IMG/VR virus record: IMGVR_UViG_3300000956_000010
Coordinates: 1-42,393 of that record
Strand: one strand, 5' to 3'
From: a virus
Length of the DNA: 42,393 nucleotides
In this document: positions 13,574-20,133 of the stretch, piece by piece
Position numbering within the stretch: position 1 is the first letter of the stretch
Layout of the letters: every line of letters starts with the position of its first letter
Program-made: the position numbers and the translations under genes
Notes under the pieces: model-generated
What the model was told of the DNA's origin: nothing
The model's database searches: none
What the model saw: the letters and a program-made list of their open reading frames with translations, nothing else

Positions 13574-13926
13574 TTTTCGCCTCCCTCCTGCATAAACGTT
13601 GAATCAAAATACGTTTCATTCACTTCATTAGTATCGGGATTGTAATAGGTATAACTCCAATCGTTGCAGTGTCCCCGCGGGGCAAAAATGTACCGATTCA
13701 CTACTTCTACTTTGACTATAACCGAATCAGTACGCACCCTGACAGCGAATTTACCTTTTTGCACCCTCTTTATAAAAGGGCGGTCCCCAACTTTAAATCT
13801 GGGTGGATTTTCAAGCTTCCAAAGCCTTAATTCGATTCCATCCACAATTTTGCTGGTTTGATAAGTTAGTATCCCCATTGCGAGAATCAGTCCGGCAATG
13901 GTAATCATTAATAATGCTGTTTCCAT
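13570..13926 (-). CDS. Membrane-anchored protein with a beta-rich domain
   Basis: In this 118-aa protein, residues 4-22 (ALLMITIAGLILAMGILTY) are a transmembrane helix. The remainder has strand patterns around FKVGDRPFIKRV ... VIVKVEVVNRYIFAP and ends acidic. Type II or signal-anchor topology is likely. Overlap with the next gene at 13570-13573 suggests coupling. Confidence 0.7.
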   Translation of the reverse strand: METALLMITIAGLILAMGILTYQTSKIVDGIELRLWKLENPPRFKVGDRPFIKRVQKGKFAVRVRTDSVIVKVEVVNRYIFAPRGHCNDWSYTYYNPDTNEVNETYFDSTFMQEGGEK

Positions 13927-13954
13927 GTTTTAGATATTAGGTTAATTTTTATTG

Positions 13955-14518
13955 CTATTTATATTTTGCATCCTCTTCCTCCATGAACTTAATAATCCTG
14001 TCCAATCGTTCCATTTCAGCAACAATAAGCGCCCCCGCCTTTTCAAGCTCCCGCCTTCTGGGGCCAATCCAGTTTCCAGGGGTATAATTTCCAGGCTTCC
14101 ACCATTCAGCGCTCCATGATTGAGGCCAAACATGCTCTGGATTTACTTTGAGTAGCCTTTCCCTGGTATCCGGGTCAGTCGCATACATTGCCGCAGCGTC
14201 TGCAAGCTCTCCGTTTATATATTGATTATCTCGCTCAGGGGTAAAATGCTCGTCATTAATTTGCCTGAGACGTTCTTTTTGAATGGACCACAACGGGGAT
14301 TCAGCTAAAAATTTCGGCTCTTTCATACGCATTGGATCTACATTGAAAAGCTTATAGGATAAGTAACCAAGTAAGCAGGCCACAGTAAATCCTACCGTGA
14401 AGCCGTACCCTGTCATAAAAGCTTCTAACGGCTTTTGGCTGCCAACAAAAAGGTTAATAATAAAGAACATCACTGGTGGGATGTGAAGATAGACCAGTAT
14501 TGCTAATAGTTTTTTCAT
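13955..14518 (-). CDS. Two-helix membrane protein with a conserved phage soluble domain
   Basis: This 187-aa protein has transmembrane helices at about 4-26 and 37-58. The soluble part begins SPLWSIQKERLRQINDEHF and has D...YINGELADAAAMYATD, then WPQSWSAEWWKPGN and RELEKAGALIVAEMERLDR. This ER-RQ ... GEL-AA-Y ... WWKP ... REL-KAGALI-AE-ERLD pattern recurs in proteins of many phages, usually without the membrane helices. Its biochemical role is not known to me. The fusion to a membrane anchor would place it at the inner face of the host membrane. Confidence 0.75.
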   Translation of the reverse strand: MKKLLAILVYLHIPPVMFFIINLFVGSQKPLEAFMTGYGFTVGFTVACLLGYLSYKLFNVDPMRMKEPKFLAESPLWSIQKERLRQINDEHFTPERDNQYINGELADAAAMYATDPDTRERLLKVNPEHVWPQSWSAEWWKPGNYTPGNWIGPRRRELEKAGALIVAEMERLDRIIKFMEEEDAKYK

Positions 14519-14524
14519 GATTTT

Positions 14525-15052
14525 TTATTTTAATTGTTTTCGATAAGCTTCACTCTTTATTTTCCTGGAAAGCTCCTGGGCCCTCATAAAATCCTCCCGC
14601 TCTTTTTCTGTAAGGTCAGATAAAAGCTTAAAATTATTCGGGTCGCTCACCAGTAGGTCATTTGCAGTTAAAAAGGCTCTGAAAAATACCGCATACTCCT
14701 CTTTGAATAAACGAAAGTAAATTGCTGCCTTTGACTCAATTTCAACATACTCCGATGCAGTGCACTCGACTAATACTCCGCCTCCCATCTTCTTTGCTTC
14801 TGATTTATTTTTAAGCACGTAAAGGTTCAATTTAACATTCGTTGTTTTAACAAACTGATTAAAAAGTGGAATTTGATCTTCGGTTATGTCAAAGAAATAC
14901 TCATTTCGCTTCTCGCTTTCAAGATCCTCAGGGTTAATCCCATGCTTTCGCATTAAAGCCTCAAGCATTTCGGATGCGTTTTGCTTCTCACCTCCCACGC
15001 CTTTATCGGCCAGGGCCTTTAATTTCTTTGCTAAGTCAATGAATTTGGTCAT
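14525..15052 (-). CDS. DUF2786-like protein
   Basis: In this 175-aa protein, residues 5-42 (DLAKKLKALADKGVGGEKQNASEMLEALMRKHGI) match the DUF2786 layout of a short helical pair ending in LM-KHGI. The remainder is helical and acidic, with a mixed strand segment near the middle. DUF2786 proteins occur in phages and bacteria, and their function is not established. The ATG overlaps the previous stop as ATGA. Confidence 0.72.
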   Translation of the reverse strand: MTKFIDLAKKLKALADKGVGGEKQNASEMLEALMRKHGINPEDLESEKRNEYFFDITEDQIPLFNQFVKTTNVKLNLYVLKNKSEAKKMGGGVLVECTASEYVEIESKAAIYFRLFKEEYAVFFRAFLTANDLLVSDPNNFKLLSDLTEKEREDFMRAQELSRKIKSEAYRKQLK

Positions 15053-15366
15053 GACTTCAGGATTAGTTCGAGTAGCTTATCTTTTAACACCTTGTTCTCC
15101 TCTTCTAATTGCCTTATTCTCATCAGGTGTTTAATAGGTTTCCCTACACGTGGAGCCCGATCGGTTCCGGCCGATTCCCCCTGGTTTATGAATCGAGATA
15201 GTGTTTTGGATTCGATCAGTCGTTTAAATCGCTTCTTCCATCTATGAAACGACGAGACAGAAACATTGTTTTGTTTGCAATATTCTATTATTTCGAGTCC
15301 GCTGGCGGCATCCGGGATACCTGTAACAACTCTTATTTTTTCTTTTTTATCTAATCTTGGTTTCAT
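15049..15366 (-). CDS. Transposase OrfA-like HTH regulator
   Basis: In this 105-aa protein, residues 7-50 (KKEKIRVVTGIPDAASGLEI ... VSVSSFHRWKKRFK) resemble the N-terminal HTH of IS3/IS66-family OrfA proteins. The C-terminus (RIRQLEEENKVLKDKLLEL) is a leucine zipper like theirs. There is no OrfB integrase, no terminal inverted repeat and no target duplication, and it is ATGA-coupled to a phage gene. It is therefore best read as a domesticated phage DNA-binding regulator. Confidence 0.68.
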   Translation of the reverse strand: MKPRLDKKEKIRVVTGIPDAASGLEIIEYCKQNNVSVSSFHRWKKRFKRLIESKTLSRFINQGESAGTDRAPRVGKPIKHLMRIRQLEEENKVLKDKLLELILKS

Positions 15367-15520
15367 ATTGCTTGGCTTTAGTTAATATGTTTGCTATTGG
15401 TTTTAAATAATGGCCGTCTTTCCGACCTGTCACTATTTTAAAGCCTCCTGGGAATTGTTTTCCCGCGTTCGTGCCGTGCCCTTTGGCTCGCAACCTATTC
15501 GGCTTCAGTTGTGACACCAC
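15347..15520 (-). CDS. Possible GTG-start small basic protein (overlaps structured segment)
   Basis: A frame beginning GTG GTG at 15520 encodes 57 aa (VVSQLKPNRLRAKGHGTN ... GGFKIVTGRKDGHY ... ANILTKAKQYETKIR). It is basic and plausible as a protein, and it overlaps the next start by 20 bases. There is no ATG, a stop lies 9 codons upstream of the GTG, and the same bases fold into hairpins. It may be a genuine small gene, an RNA, or both. Confidence 0.4.
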   Translation of the reverse strand: MVSQLKPNRLRAKGHGTNAGKQFPGGFKIVTGRKDGHYLKPIANILTKAKQYETKIR

Positions 15521-15586
15521 TCTTATTGCATCCGCAGTGGTCGCTTCTTAAAAGAGTACCGCCCACCTTTCGGCAGAACGGCACTC
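15399..15586 (-). ncRNA. GC-rich segment with multiple hairpins (candidate structured RNA)
   Basis: On the minus strand, GAGTGCCG (15586-15579) pairs with CGGTACTC (15561-15554), enclosing CTGCC-GAAA-GGTGG with a GNRA tetraloop. ACCACT (15541-15536) pairs with AGTGGT (15521-15516). GGGAA (15464-15460) pairs with TTCCC (15454-15450). GGTCG (15427-15423) pairs with CGGCC (15416-15412) on top of a 12-bp lower stem (15445-15432 with 15411-15399). Several pairs are G-U only when read on the minus strand, which favours that orientation, the same as the flanking genes. The region is far more GC-rich than its surroundings. No known RNA family recognised. Confidence 0.45.
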
Positions 15587-15594
15587 GTCAGAGT

Positions 15595-15933
15595 TTAAAT
15601 GGCCCCTTGTTTGGCCCACTCAAGCAATTCATTATCGTCGCATTCAAATAGCCCCATGTTGAAAAACATCATATCCCCACTTCCATCGCCCCACCAGTCG
15701 CTACACATTTTAATAGCTACGGTGCCAGACGCTTTTATTGTTTTTGATATTCCAGACATAAGGCCAGAAAATTGTTTATTCTTATCAAGGTTGGTAGAGT
15801 ACCCGCATGCGTAAGCGGTCTCTGTGCTTGATCCAAATTCAATATCGCAATCTCCCCAATATCCATTAATAATAATGAGCTTGATCGCTTCAATTTGTTT
15901 TTCAGTGAAGATCTTAAAGTGTTCGTGTACCAT
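15595..15933 (-). CDS. First gene of the second leftward operon, unknown function
   Basis: I choose the ATG at 15933 because a longer start at 15966 would lie inside the predicted -7 element. The 112-aa protein has a helical start (MVHEHFKIFTEKQIEAIKLI), then WGDCDIEFGSSTETAYACGY, and later MCSDWWGDGSGDMMFFNMGLF. The pattern of Cys, Asp and Trp residues is distinctive but matches no family I know. It would be strongly expressed, being first after the promoter. Confidence 0.7.
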   Translation of the reverse strand: MVHEHFKIFTEKQIEAIKLIIINGYWGDCDIEFGSSTETAYACGYSTNLDKNKQFSGLMSGISKTIKASGTVAIKMCSDWWGDGSGDMMFFNMGLFECDDNELLEWAKQGAI

Positions 15934-15963
15934 TTTGACGAGTTTTAATTGGTTTGTATGAAG

Positions 15964-15996
15964 CAAATGTAATACAAGGACTCACAAGGTTCCAAA
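15964..15996 (-). promoter_or_regulatory. Promoter of the second leftward operon
   Basis: On the minus strand, TTTG (15996-15993) is followed after 21 bases by TACATTTG (15971-15964). The -7 element is a perfect consensus; the spacing is two bases longer than in the strongest promoters here. The ATG at 15933 lies 31 bases downstream of the -7 element. Confidence 0.65.
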
Positions 15997-16139
15997 TTCT
16001 GAACCTATTATTTTTAAGCAATCAATATAACTTATTGATAACTACCTCAATAAAATTCATTTATCACATGACCGTCACATAAGATTTGGATCATATACCT
16101 AATATCAGGTCAATATCCTACTACCCTGAATACCCAAAA

Positions 16140-16152
16140 TGCACAAAGTGCA
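16140..16152. promoter_or_regulatory. 13-bp palindrome in the control region
   Basis: TGCAC-AAA-GTGCA is a perfect palindrome with a 3-base centre. A third half-site, GTGCA, follows at 16156-16160. It lies about midway between the two divergent promoters and could be an operator. Confidence 0.5.
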
Positions 16153-16185
16153 CCCGTGCAATATCATACCGGTCCGCATGCGCAT

Positions 16186-16219
16186 CCCATAAATCCCACC
16201 CAATAACCCATAAAAACCC
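16186..16219 (-). promoter_or_regulatory. G-quadruplex motif upstream of the terminase genes
   Basis: The minus strand carries five GGG tracts separated by loops of 7, 5, 1 and 6 bases, which satisfies the G3-N1-7 consensus. The plus strand shows five CCCA units in 35 bases. In an AT-rich genome this clustering is unlikely to be accidental. It sits just ahead of the late promoter and terS. A packaging-site or transcription role is inference. Confidence 0.6.
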
Positions 16220-16226
16220 AAAAAGT

Positions 16227-16262
16227 TGTCGCAATCACACCCAAAGGCATCTACTTGCGACA
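16227..16262. promoter_or_regulatory. Inverted repeat next to the late promoter
   Basis: TGTCGCAA (16227-16234) and TTGCGACA (16255-16262) are perfect inverted copies separated by 20 bases. The right arm ends 4 bases before the -33 element of the late promoter. That placement fits an activator or repressor binding as a dimer. Confidence 0.55.
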
Positions 16263-16266
16263 TAAA

Positions 16267-16297
16267 TTTGCTGTTTTTGAATGGTTTTGTACCTTTG
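16267..16297 (+). promoter_or_regulatory. Late promoter
   Basis: TTTG (16267-16270), a 19-base spacer and TACCTTTG (16290-16297) are a full match to the Bacteroidota promoter consensus. The terS ATG at 16328 is 31 bases downstream. This is the main entry to the rightward structural operon. Confidence 0.82.
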
Positions 16298-16327
16298 AAG
16301 AAGGTTAATCTTTTTAAAACCATAATT

Positions 16328-16636
16328 ATGCCAAGAGGATATAGGGCCGACGGCACGCCTACAGGTGGATCAAGAGGTGGAGGAAGGCCAAGCAAGGTTG
16401 AGGAGGATAAGCTGCGTAGGCTCGCTTTGAGTGCTATTGCAAAAGAATACGGCTCAGAAACTAAATTCTGGGAGGACCTGGCCAAGAAAAGCAAAAACAG
16501 TTTCCCGCATAGAAAACTATTGATGGAATACACCTATGGTAAACCAAAGGAGAGAATTGAGCTTGATATACCGCAAGATTCTATTCCTTTAGTTGATTGG
16601 GGGCTTCCTGAAAAGGAGAACAGGGGTAAAAAATGA
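16328..16636 (+). CDS. terS: Small terminase subunit
   Basis: The ATG at 16328 lies 31 bases after the late promoter; an upstream ATG at 16226 would place the promoter inside the gene. The 102-aa protein begins with a Gly/Arg-rich segment (MPRGYRADGTPTGGSRGGG), followed by helices (EDKLRRLALSAIAKEYGS) and ends GKPKERIELDIP...WGLPEKENRGKK. Its position directly before terL, with an ATGA overlap, supports the role of recognising the packaging site and loading the large subunit. It is short for the family, and sequence similarity alone would not settle it. Confidence 0.75.
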   Translation: MPRGYRADGTPTGGSRGGGRPSKVEEDKLRRLALSAIAKEYGSETKFWEDLAKKSKNSFPHRKLLMEYTYGKPKERIELDIPQDSIPLVDWGLPEKENRGKK

Positions 16637-17892
16637 TTCTAAGGAACCCAAAGTTTGGATCTCTTTATAAGTCTAAGGCTCGTTACAACATTGTTACTGG
16701 TGGAAGAGCGAGCGCTAAAAGTTTCGAGGTAGGAACGCTTACAACCCTTCTAACCTTCGAGCAATTTCACCGAATACTATACAGTAGGTTTACAATGTCC
16801 TCAGCTGAGATTAGTATCATCCCTGAATTTAAAGATAAAATGATGCGGATGGATGTTGAAAAGGTATTTAATTTCTCCGGCAACATCGTAACAAACAAGA
16901 GGACCAATAGCGAAATAATATTTTCCGGTATAAAAACAAGCTCAGGAAATCAGACTGCGAAACTAAAATCAATAGCAGGCGTTACCACATTCATAGTTGA
17001 CGAGGCTGAGGAGTTTGAGTCTGAAGAAGATTTTGACACAATAGACCTTTCTATTAGAACAAACATTGCCCAAAACAGGGTAATAATTATCATGAACCCG
17101 TCCCATAAGGATCACTGGGTATACAAAAAGTTCATTCGCGATAGCCATAAGATAATTTATATTGATGGGGTTCCGGTAGAAATATCCACTCATCCGAATG
17201 TGAATCATATACACACCACCTATCTGGACAACATTAAAAACGTCAACAAGAGTTTCCTTGACATCGTTGCCCAAATGAAAAAGGATAGCCCTTCTTTATA
17301 CGCCCACAAAATCATAGGCCAGTGGCTTGAGGTTTCTGAAGGGGCGATCTTCATTAAGACTAAAATGAAGTATTACAAGATCGCTGAGGCCCTGGAAAAA
17401 GCTTTTGAATCCGTTACGGCATACATTGACGTAGCCGATGAGGGGACCGACTATCTCGCAATGTTAATAGGAAAGAACATCGGCAGTAAAATATATATAC
17501 CCGAAGTAGTTTACAGCGACAGTAACACTGATGTCACGCTCGCATTATGCGCTGAGGCGATCAATAGGAATAAAGTTTCTTACTGTAGAGTAGAGAGTAA
17601 TTCTATGGGAGGTATGTTTGGTAAGCAACTCAGGTCATTGTGTCCAAATTGCATGATTCTTTTAGTGGCAAGCACTCAAAATAAGCACACCAGGATTATC
17701 CATGATGCTGTATTCGTTACTGAGAACTTTGTTTGGCTGGAAGAAAAGGAAAGGCCCCCAATGTATCAAAACTTCATGAGTGATTTATTTCTTTACACTA
17801 AGGATAAAGAATTCAAGAGAGACGACGCGCCGGATGCTTCCACCGGTCTTGCAATATTCATAAGGAGCCTTTACGCTCACCTGTATCCGTGA
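16633..17892 (+). CDS. terL: Large terminase subunit (DNA packaging ATPase and nuclease)
   Basis: In this 419-aa protein, Walker A is VTGGRASAKS at residues 21-30. Walker B with its catalytic acid is IVDEAEE at 121-127. The coupling segment VIIIMNPSHKDHWVYK follows at about 152. The C-terminal RNase H-like nuclease begins near AYIDVADEGTDYLAML, and a later acidic motif is DDAPDAS. The layout resembles the Terminase_3/PBSX-type family. It pumps DNA through the portal and cuts concatemers. Its stop (17890-17892) abuts the stop of the inverted portal gene with no bases between. Confidence 0.93.
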   Translation: MILRNPKFGSLYKSKARYNIVTGGRASAKSFEVGTLTTLLTFEQFHRILYSRFTMSSAEISIIPEFKDKMMRMDVEKVFNFSGNIVTNKRTNSEIIFSGIKTSSGNQTAKLKSIAGVTTFIVDEAEEFESEEDFDTIDLSIRTNIAQNRVIIIMNPSHKDHWVYKKFIRDSHKIIYIDGVPVEISTHPNVNHIHTTYLDNIKNVNKSFLDIVAQMKKDSPSLYAHKIIGQWLEVSEGAIFIKTKMKYYKIAEALEKAFESVTAYIDVADEGTDYLAMLIGKNIGSKIYIPEVVYSDSNTDVTLALCAEAINRNKVSYCRVESNSMGGMFGKQLRSLCPNCMILLVASTQNKHTRIIHDAVFVTENFVWLEEKERPPMYQNFMSDLFLYTKDKEFKRDDAPDASTGLAIFIRSLYAHLYP

Positions 17893-19131
17893 TTACCTCA
17901 ATCCTAATTCGGTCCTTAAAATAGCCATGGCCTCCTCCTTTGTCATTAAAAATGCCGCAATGGAAGCCGTAAGGGTGTCTACCAGTATTTTTATACTCTG
18001 CATACCCTTCAACTTAAATTCCTTCATGATGTCAAGATGTTCGTAGGAAGCCCTGAGCCTTTCATCTTCTTTGAGTCCAATGAAAGCGCCTAAATCTTGC
18101 ATGTCCAAATCTGCCCAGGGCTGTACGGCGTCCTGGTAAGTTTGAACATACCCCATCCGAACATTCTCATAAGTAGCAGCATTCGCGGCAGAGGCAAATA
18201 TATTCGAGTTCATTCTAAGGGAGTCGATCAATACAAGGGTGTTCTTATCAATCTGCTCAATGAGCATTAACTCCCTGGTTGGGTATCCGAATGCTTGCCA
18301 CTTCATTGCAGCTTGAGAGATAATTACACTCGCTTGATCTTCGCCTATTCCGTGTATCTCATGGAATTTTTTATAAAGTCTTTCTCGCTCCTTTTCTGTA
18401 ACCGGCACGCTTCCGAACTCCCCCTTGCCAGTATCGGCAGTAAGTGCCCCGATAGCTCCTCTCTTAGCGCTAATCGCGTAAAGGTATTCGTAAGCTTTAT
18501 TGATATTTGAAATCGGCATCTTATAGCCCTTGAGCGCGCTATCGCCTAAAAGATCATCATCAAGACTAGGGATCCTGGTCCAAAGGATTTCTTCTTGCTT
18601 AAACCTTCTTTCAATTCCTTTTCGGTCCCTGTATTGGTATTCCGACACCACGCCAGCCATTGAAGTTTGATCAAAGAATTTACCGGTAAGTATCGGCTGA
18701 ATGAATACCGGTGAGATATTTCTCATTGAGACGGGATACGTGTTCAATATCGGAGCGACTACATTTTTGTAGGTGAATAGGTTTCCGTAAATGATCTTGA
18801 ATTGAATTCTTTTGTACATGAACTCGTTAAATCCCTGGCTGAAATTTGGTTTATCGAGCAACTTTCTCAGTGGCTCATCCTCCACAATTTCCCACAATAC
18901 CCCACTTTTTGATTTTACTTTCCGCTCCTTGAATACCTGCATGTTGCTATACATGGAGAACAACCTATCGAATACAAGCTTTACCTGTGGGGTCTCGTAG
19001 TATACCTCACCGGGTTTGTCTGTATCAACCCAAACAGGGCCTTGCATTCCCATTATCCAATTTGAGCGGCCCCAGAAATTTTGTCCGAAAAGTTTTGAGA
19101 GCGGGTAAAAGATGTTTTGAAGGAAACCCAT
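17893..19131 (-). CDS. Portal protein, inverted relative to the late operon
   Basis: This 412-aa HK97-type portal has an N-terminal hydrophobic segment, YGNLFTYKNVV with the conserved GN-Y pattern, ISPVFIQPILTGK, then IPSLDDDLLGDSALKGYK and SANIFASAANAA-like clip and stem regions. It forms the ring at the capsid vertex through which DNA passes. Every other late gene reads rightward; this one alone reads left and meets terL tail to tail with zero spacing. I see no full-consensus promoter upstream of it (only a TAAATTTT-like -7), so how it is expressed is unclear. Confidence 0.88.
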   Translation of the reverse strand: MGFLQNIFYPLSKLFGQNFWGRSNWIMGMQGPVWVDTDKPGEVYYETPQVKLVFDRLFSMYSNMQVFKERKVKSKSGVLWEIVEDEPLRKLLDKPNFSQGFNEFMYKRIQFKIIYGNLFTYKNVVAPILNTYPVSMRNISPVFIQPILTGKFFDQTSMAGVVSEYQYRDRKGIERRFKQEEILWTRIPSLDDDLLGDSALKGYKMPISNINKAYEYLYAISAKRGAIGALTADTGKGEFGSVPVTEKERERLYKKFHEIHGIGEDQASVIISQAAMKWQAFGYPTRELMLIEQIDKNTLVLIDSLRMNSNIFASAANAATYENVRMGYVQTYQDAVQPWADLDMQDLGAFIGLKEDERLRASYEHLDIMKEFKLKGMQSIKILVDTLTASIAAFLMTKEEAMAILRTELGLR

Positions 19132-19178
19132 GATTTTTTATTTAGGTGAAAATTTAGGTAAAATTAAAATATTTATTT

Positions 19179-19186
19179 TACTTTTG
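19179..19186 (+). promoter_or_regulatory. Possible promoter restarting the late operon after the portal
   Basis: TACTTTTG matches TAnnTTTG and lies 22 bases before the ATG at 19208. No TTTG is seen at 19 bases upstream; only TTTA at 19153-19156. A promoter here would make sense because the inverted portal gene interrupts the operon. Confidence 0.4.
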
Positions 19187-19207
19187 CTCTGAATAAAAGA
19201 TTGTTGT

Positions 19208-19324
19208 ATGAAAGACCAATCAAAAACTCCACCCAAAAAAGACAAATTGACCCGCGAAGAGGTATTAAAAATCAGGCAGGAGAAATTTGACAAGATCAAA
19301 AAACAGGAAGTAGTTAAGAAATGA
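19208..19324 (+). CDS. 38-aa basic protein before the prohead protease
   Basis: An ATG at 19208 opens MKDQSKTPPKKDKLTREEV..., a 38-aa Lys-rich, helical peptide. Its stop overlaps the protease start as ATGA (19321-19324). Function unknown; a scaffold or leader role is possible. Confidence 0.6.
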   Translation: MKDQSKTPPKKDKLTREEVLKIRQEKFDKIKKQEVVKK

Positions 19325-20133
19325 AATACTCCGACGAATTAAAATCTCGATTCAGGGACCTTGTTAAGAACAAGGCTAAGTACATAGCTCTAAAAAAAGC
19401 AGAGTCGAAAGCTTGCGATGTCGTTGAAGCTGTTTTTGATACCGACTACGCTGTTTCGAAGATGATCATTAGTTCGAAGGATGATAACATGGAGGAGGGG
19501 ATTATAAAGCGAACGATCGTTGGGAATACATACGGGTGGATGGACTCCCACAAGGATGTTCATATACCAGGGATTTTCACCAAGAGTATTAACGAGAACA
19601 AAAACATGTTCCACCTACATGATCATGAGTTTAAAATCAACTCTGAGGTAGGGGACCCGATAAAAACATACGAGCAAACAGTTCCGCTAAAGGCTTTAGG
19701 GATTGATAAGAGAGGAACTGCTACAGCTCTATTAATGGACAGTGCAATAAAGAGGGAATACAACTCCAAAATTTTCAATAAGTACTTAGCTGGTAAAATA
19801 AATCAGCACTCAGTTGGAATGATTTACGTAAAAATGTATCTTTGCGTCAACGATGATGAGTTTAAAGAAGAGTATGCAAACTGGAAAAACTACATACCTT
19901 ACGTTATAAATGAAGATGATGCTCTCGAAAACGGTTATTTTTGGGCCGTTACAGAGGCTAAACTTATAGAGATTAGCTGCGTACTGGCTGGCAGCAACGT
20001 CTTAACTCCTACAATGCCAGTAAAAAGTTTAGGTGAGCCGGATGATTCCACTCATTTGAGAAACCCAGAGCCGGGAGCCCCCACTCAAATTGATTGTGAA
20101 AAATTATCCAAACACTTAAAACTTGATTCATGA
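19321..20133 (+). CDS. Prohead (head maturation) protease
   Basis: In this 270-aa protein, the motif pattern fits HK97-type prohead proteases. It has HIPGIFTKSINENKNMFHLHDH with the catalytic His, then KINQHSVGMIYVK, where Ser of HSVGM is the likely nucleophile. Later come WAVTEAKLIEISCVLAGSN and LTPTMPVKSLG. These enzymes cut the capsid precursor and then themselves during maturation. The gene lies directly upstream of the capsid gene and overlaps it as ATGA. Confidence 0.85.
   Translation: MKYSDELKSRFRDLVKNKAKYIALKKAESKACDVVEAVFDTDYAVSKMIISSKDDNMEEGIIKRTIVGNTYGWMDSHKDVHIPGIFTKSINENKNMFHLHDHEFKINSEVGDPIKTYEQTVPLKALGIDKRGTATALLMDSAIKREYNSKIFNKYLAGKINQHSVGMIYVKMYLCVNDDEFKEEYANWKNYIPYVINEDDALENGYFWAVTEAKLIEISCVLAGSNVLTPTMPVKSLGEPDDSTHLRNPEPGAPTQIDCEKLSKHLKLDS

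Larger units (their letters stand above)
15997..16263. other. Control region between the second leftward operon and the late operon
   Basis: About 270 bp with no convincing gene lie between the two promoters. It contains the 13-bp palindrome TGCACAAAGTGCA (16140-16152), the C-rich CCCA tract (16186-16220) and an 8-bp inverted repeat (16227-16234/16255-16262). A leftward open frame (16105-16533) crosses it but is a shadow. Its position ahead of the small terminase gene makes it a candidate for both late-promoter control and packaging-site recognition. Confidence 0.6.

Noticed and set aside
15049-15366. Insertion sequence
   Set aside because: OrfA-like protein only; no OrfB, no terminal inverted repeats and no target-site duplication are visible.
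15934-15966. Longer start (15966) for the leftward gene ending at 15595
   Set aside because: It would lie within or before the -7 element at 15964-15971; the ATG at 15933 suits the promoter better.
16105-16533. Leftward 142-aa frame across the late control region and terS
   Set aside because: It overlaps terS in antisense, and its amino-acid pattern looks like a translation of non-coding sequence; the region carries a promoter and repeats instead.
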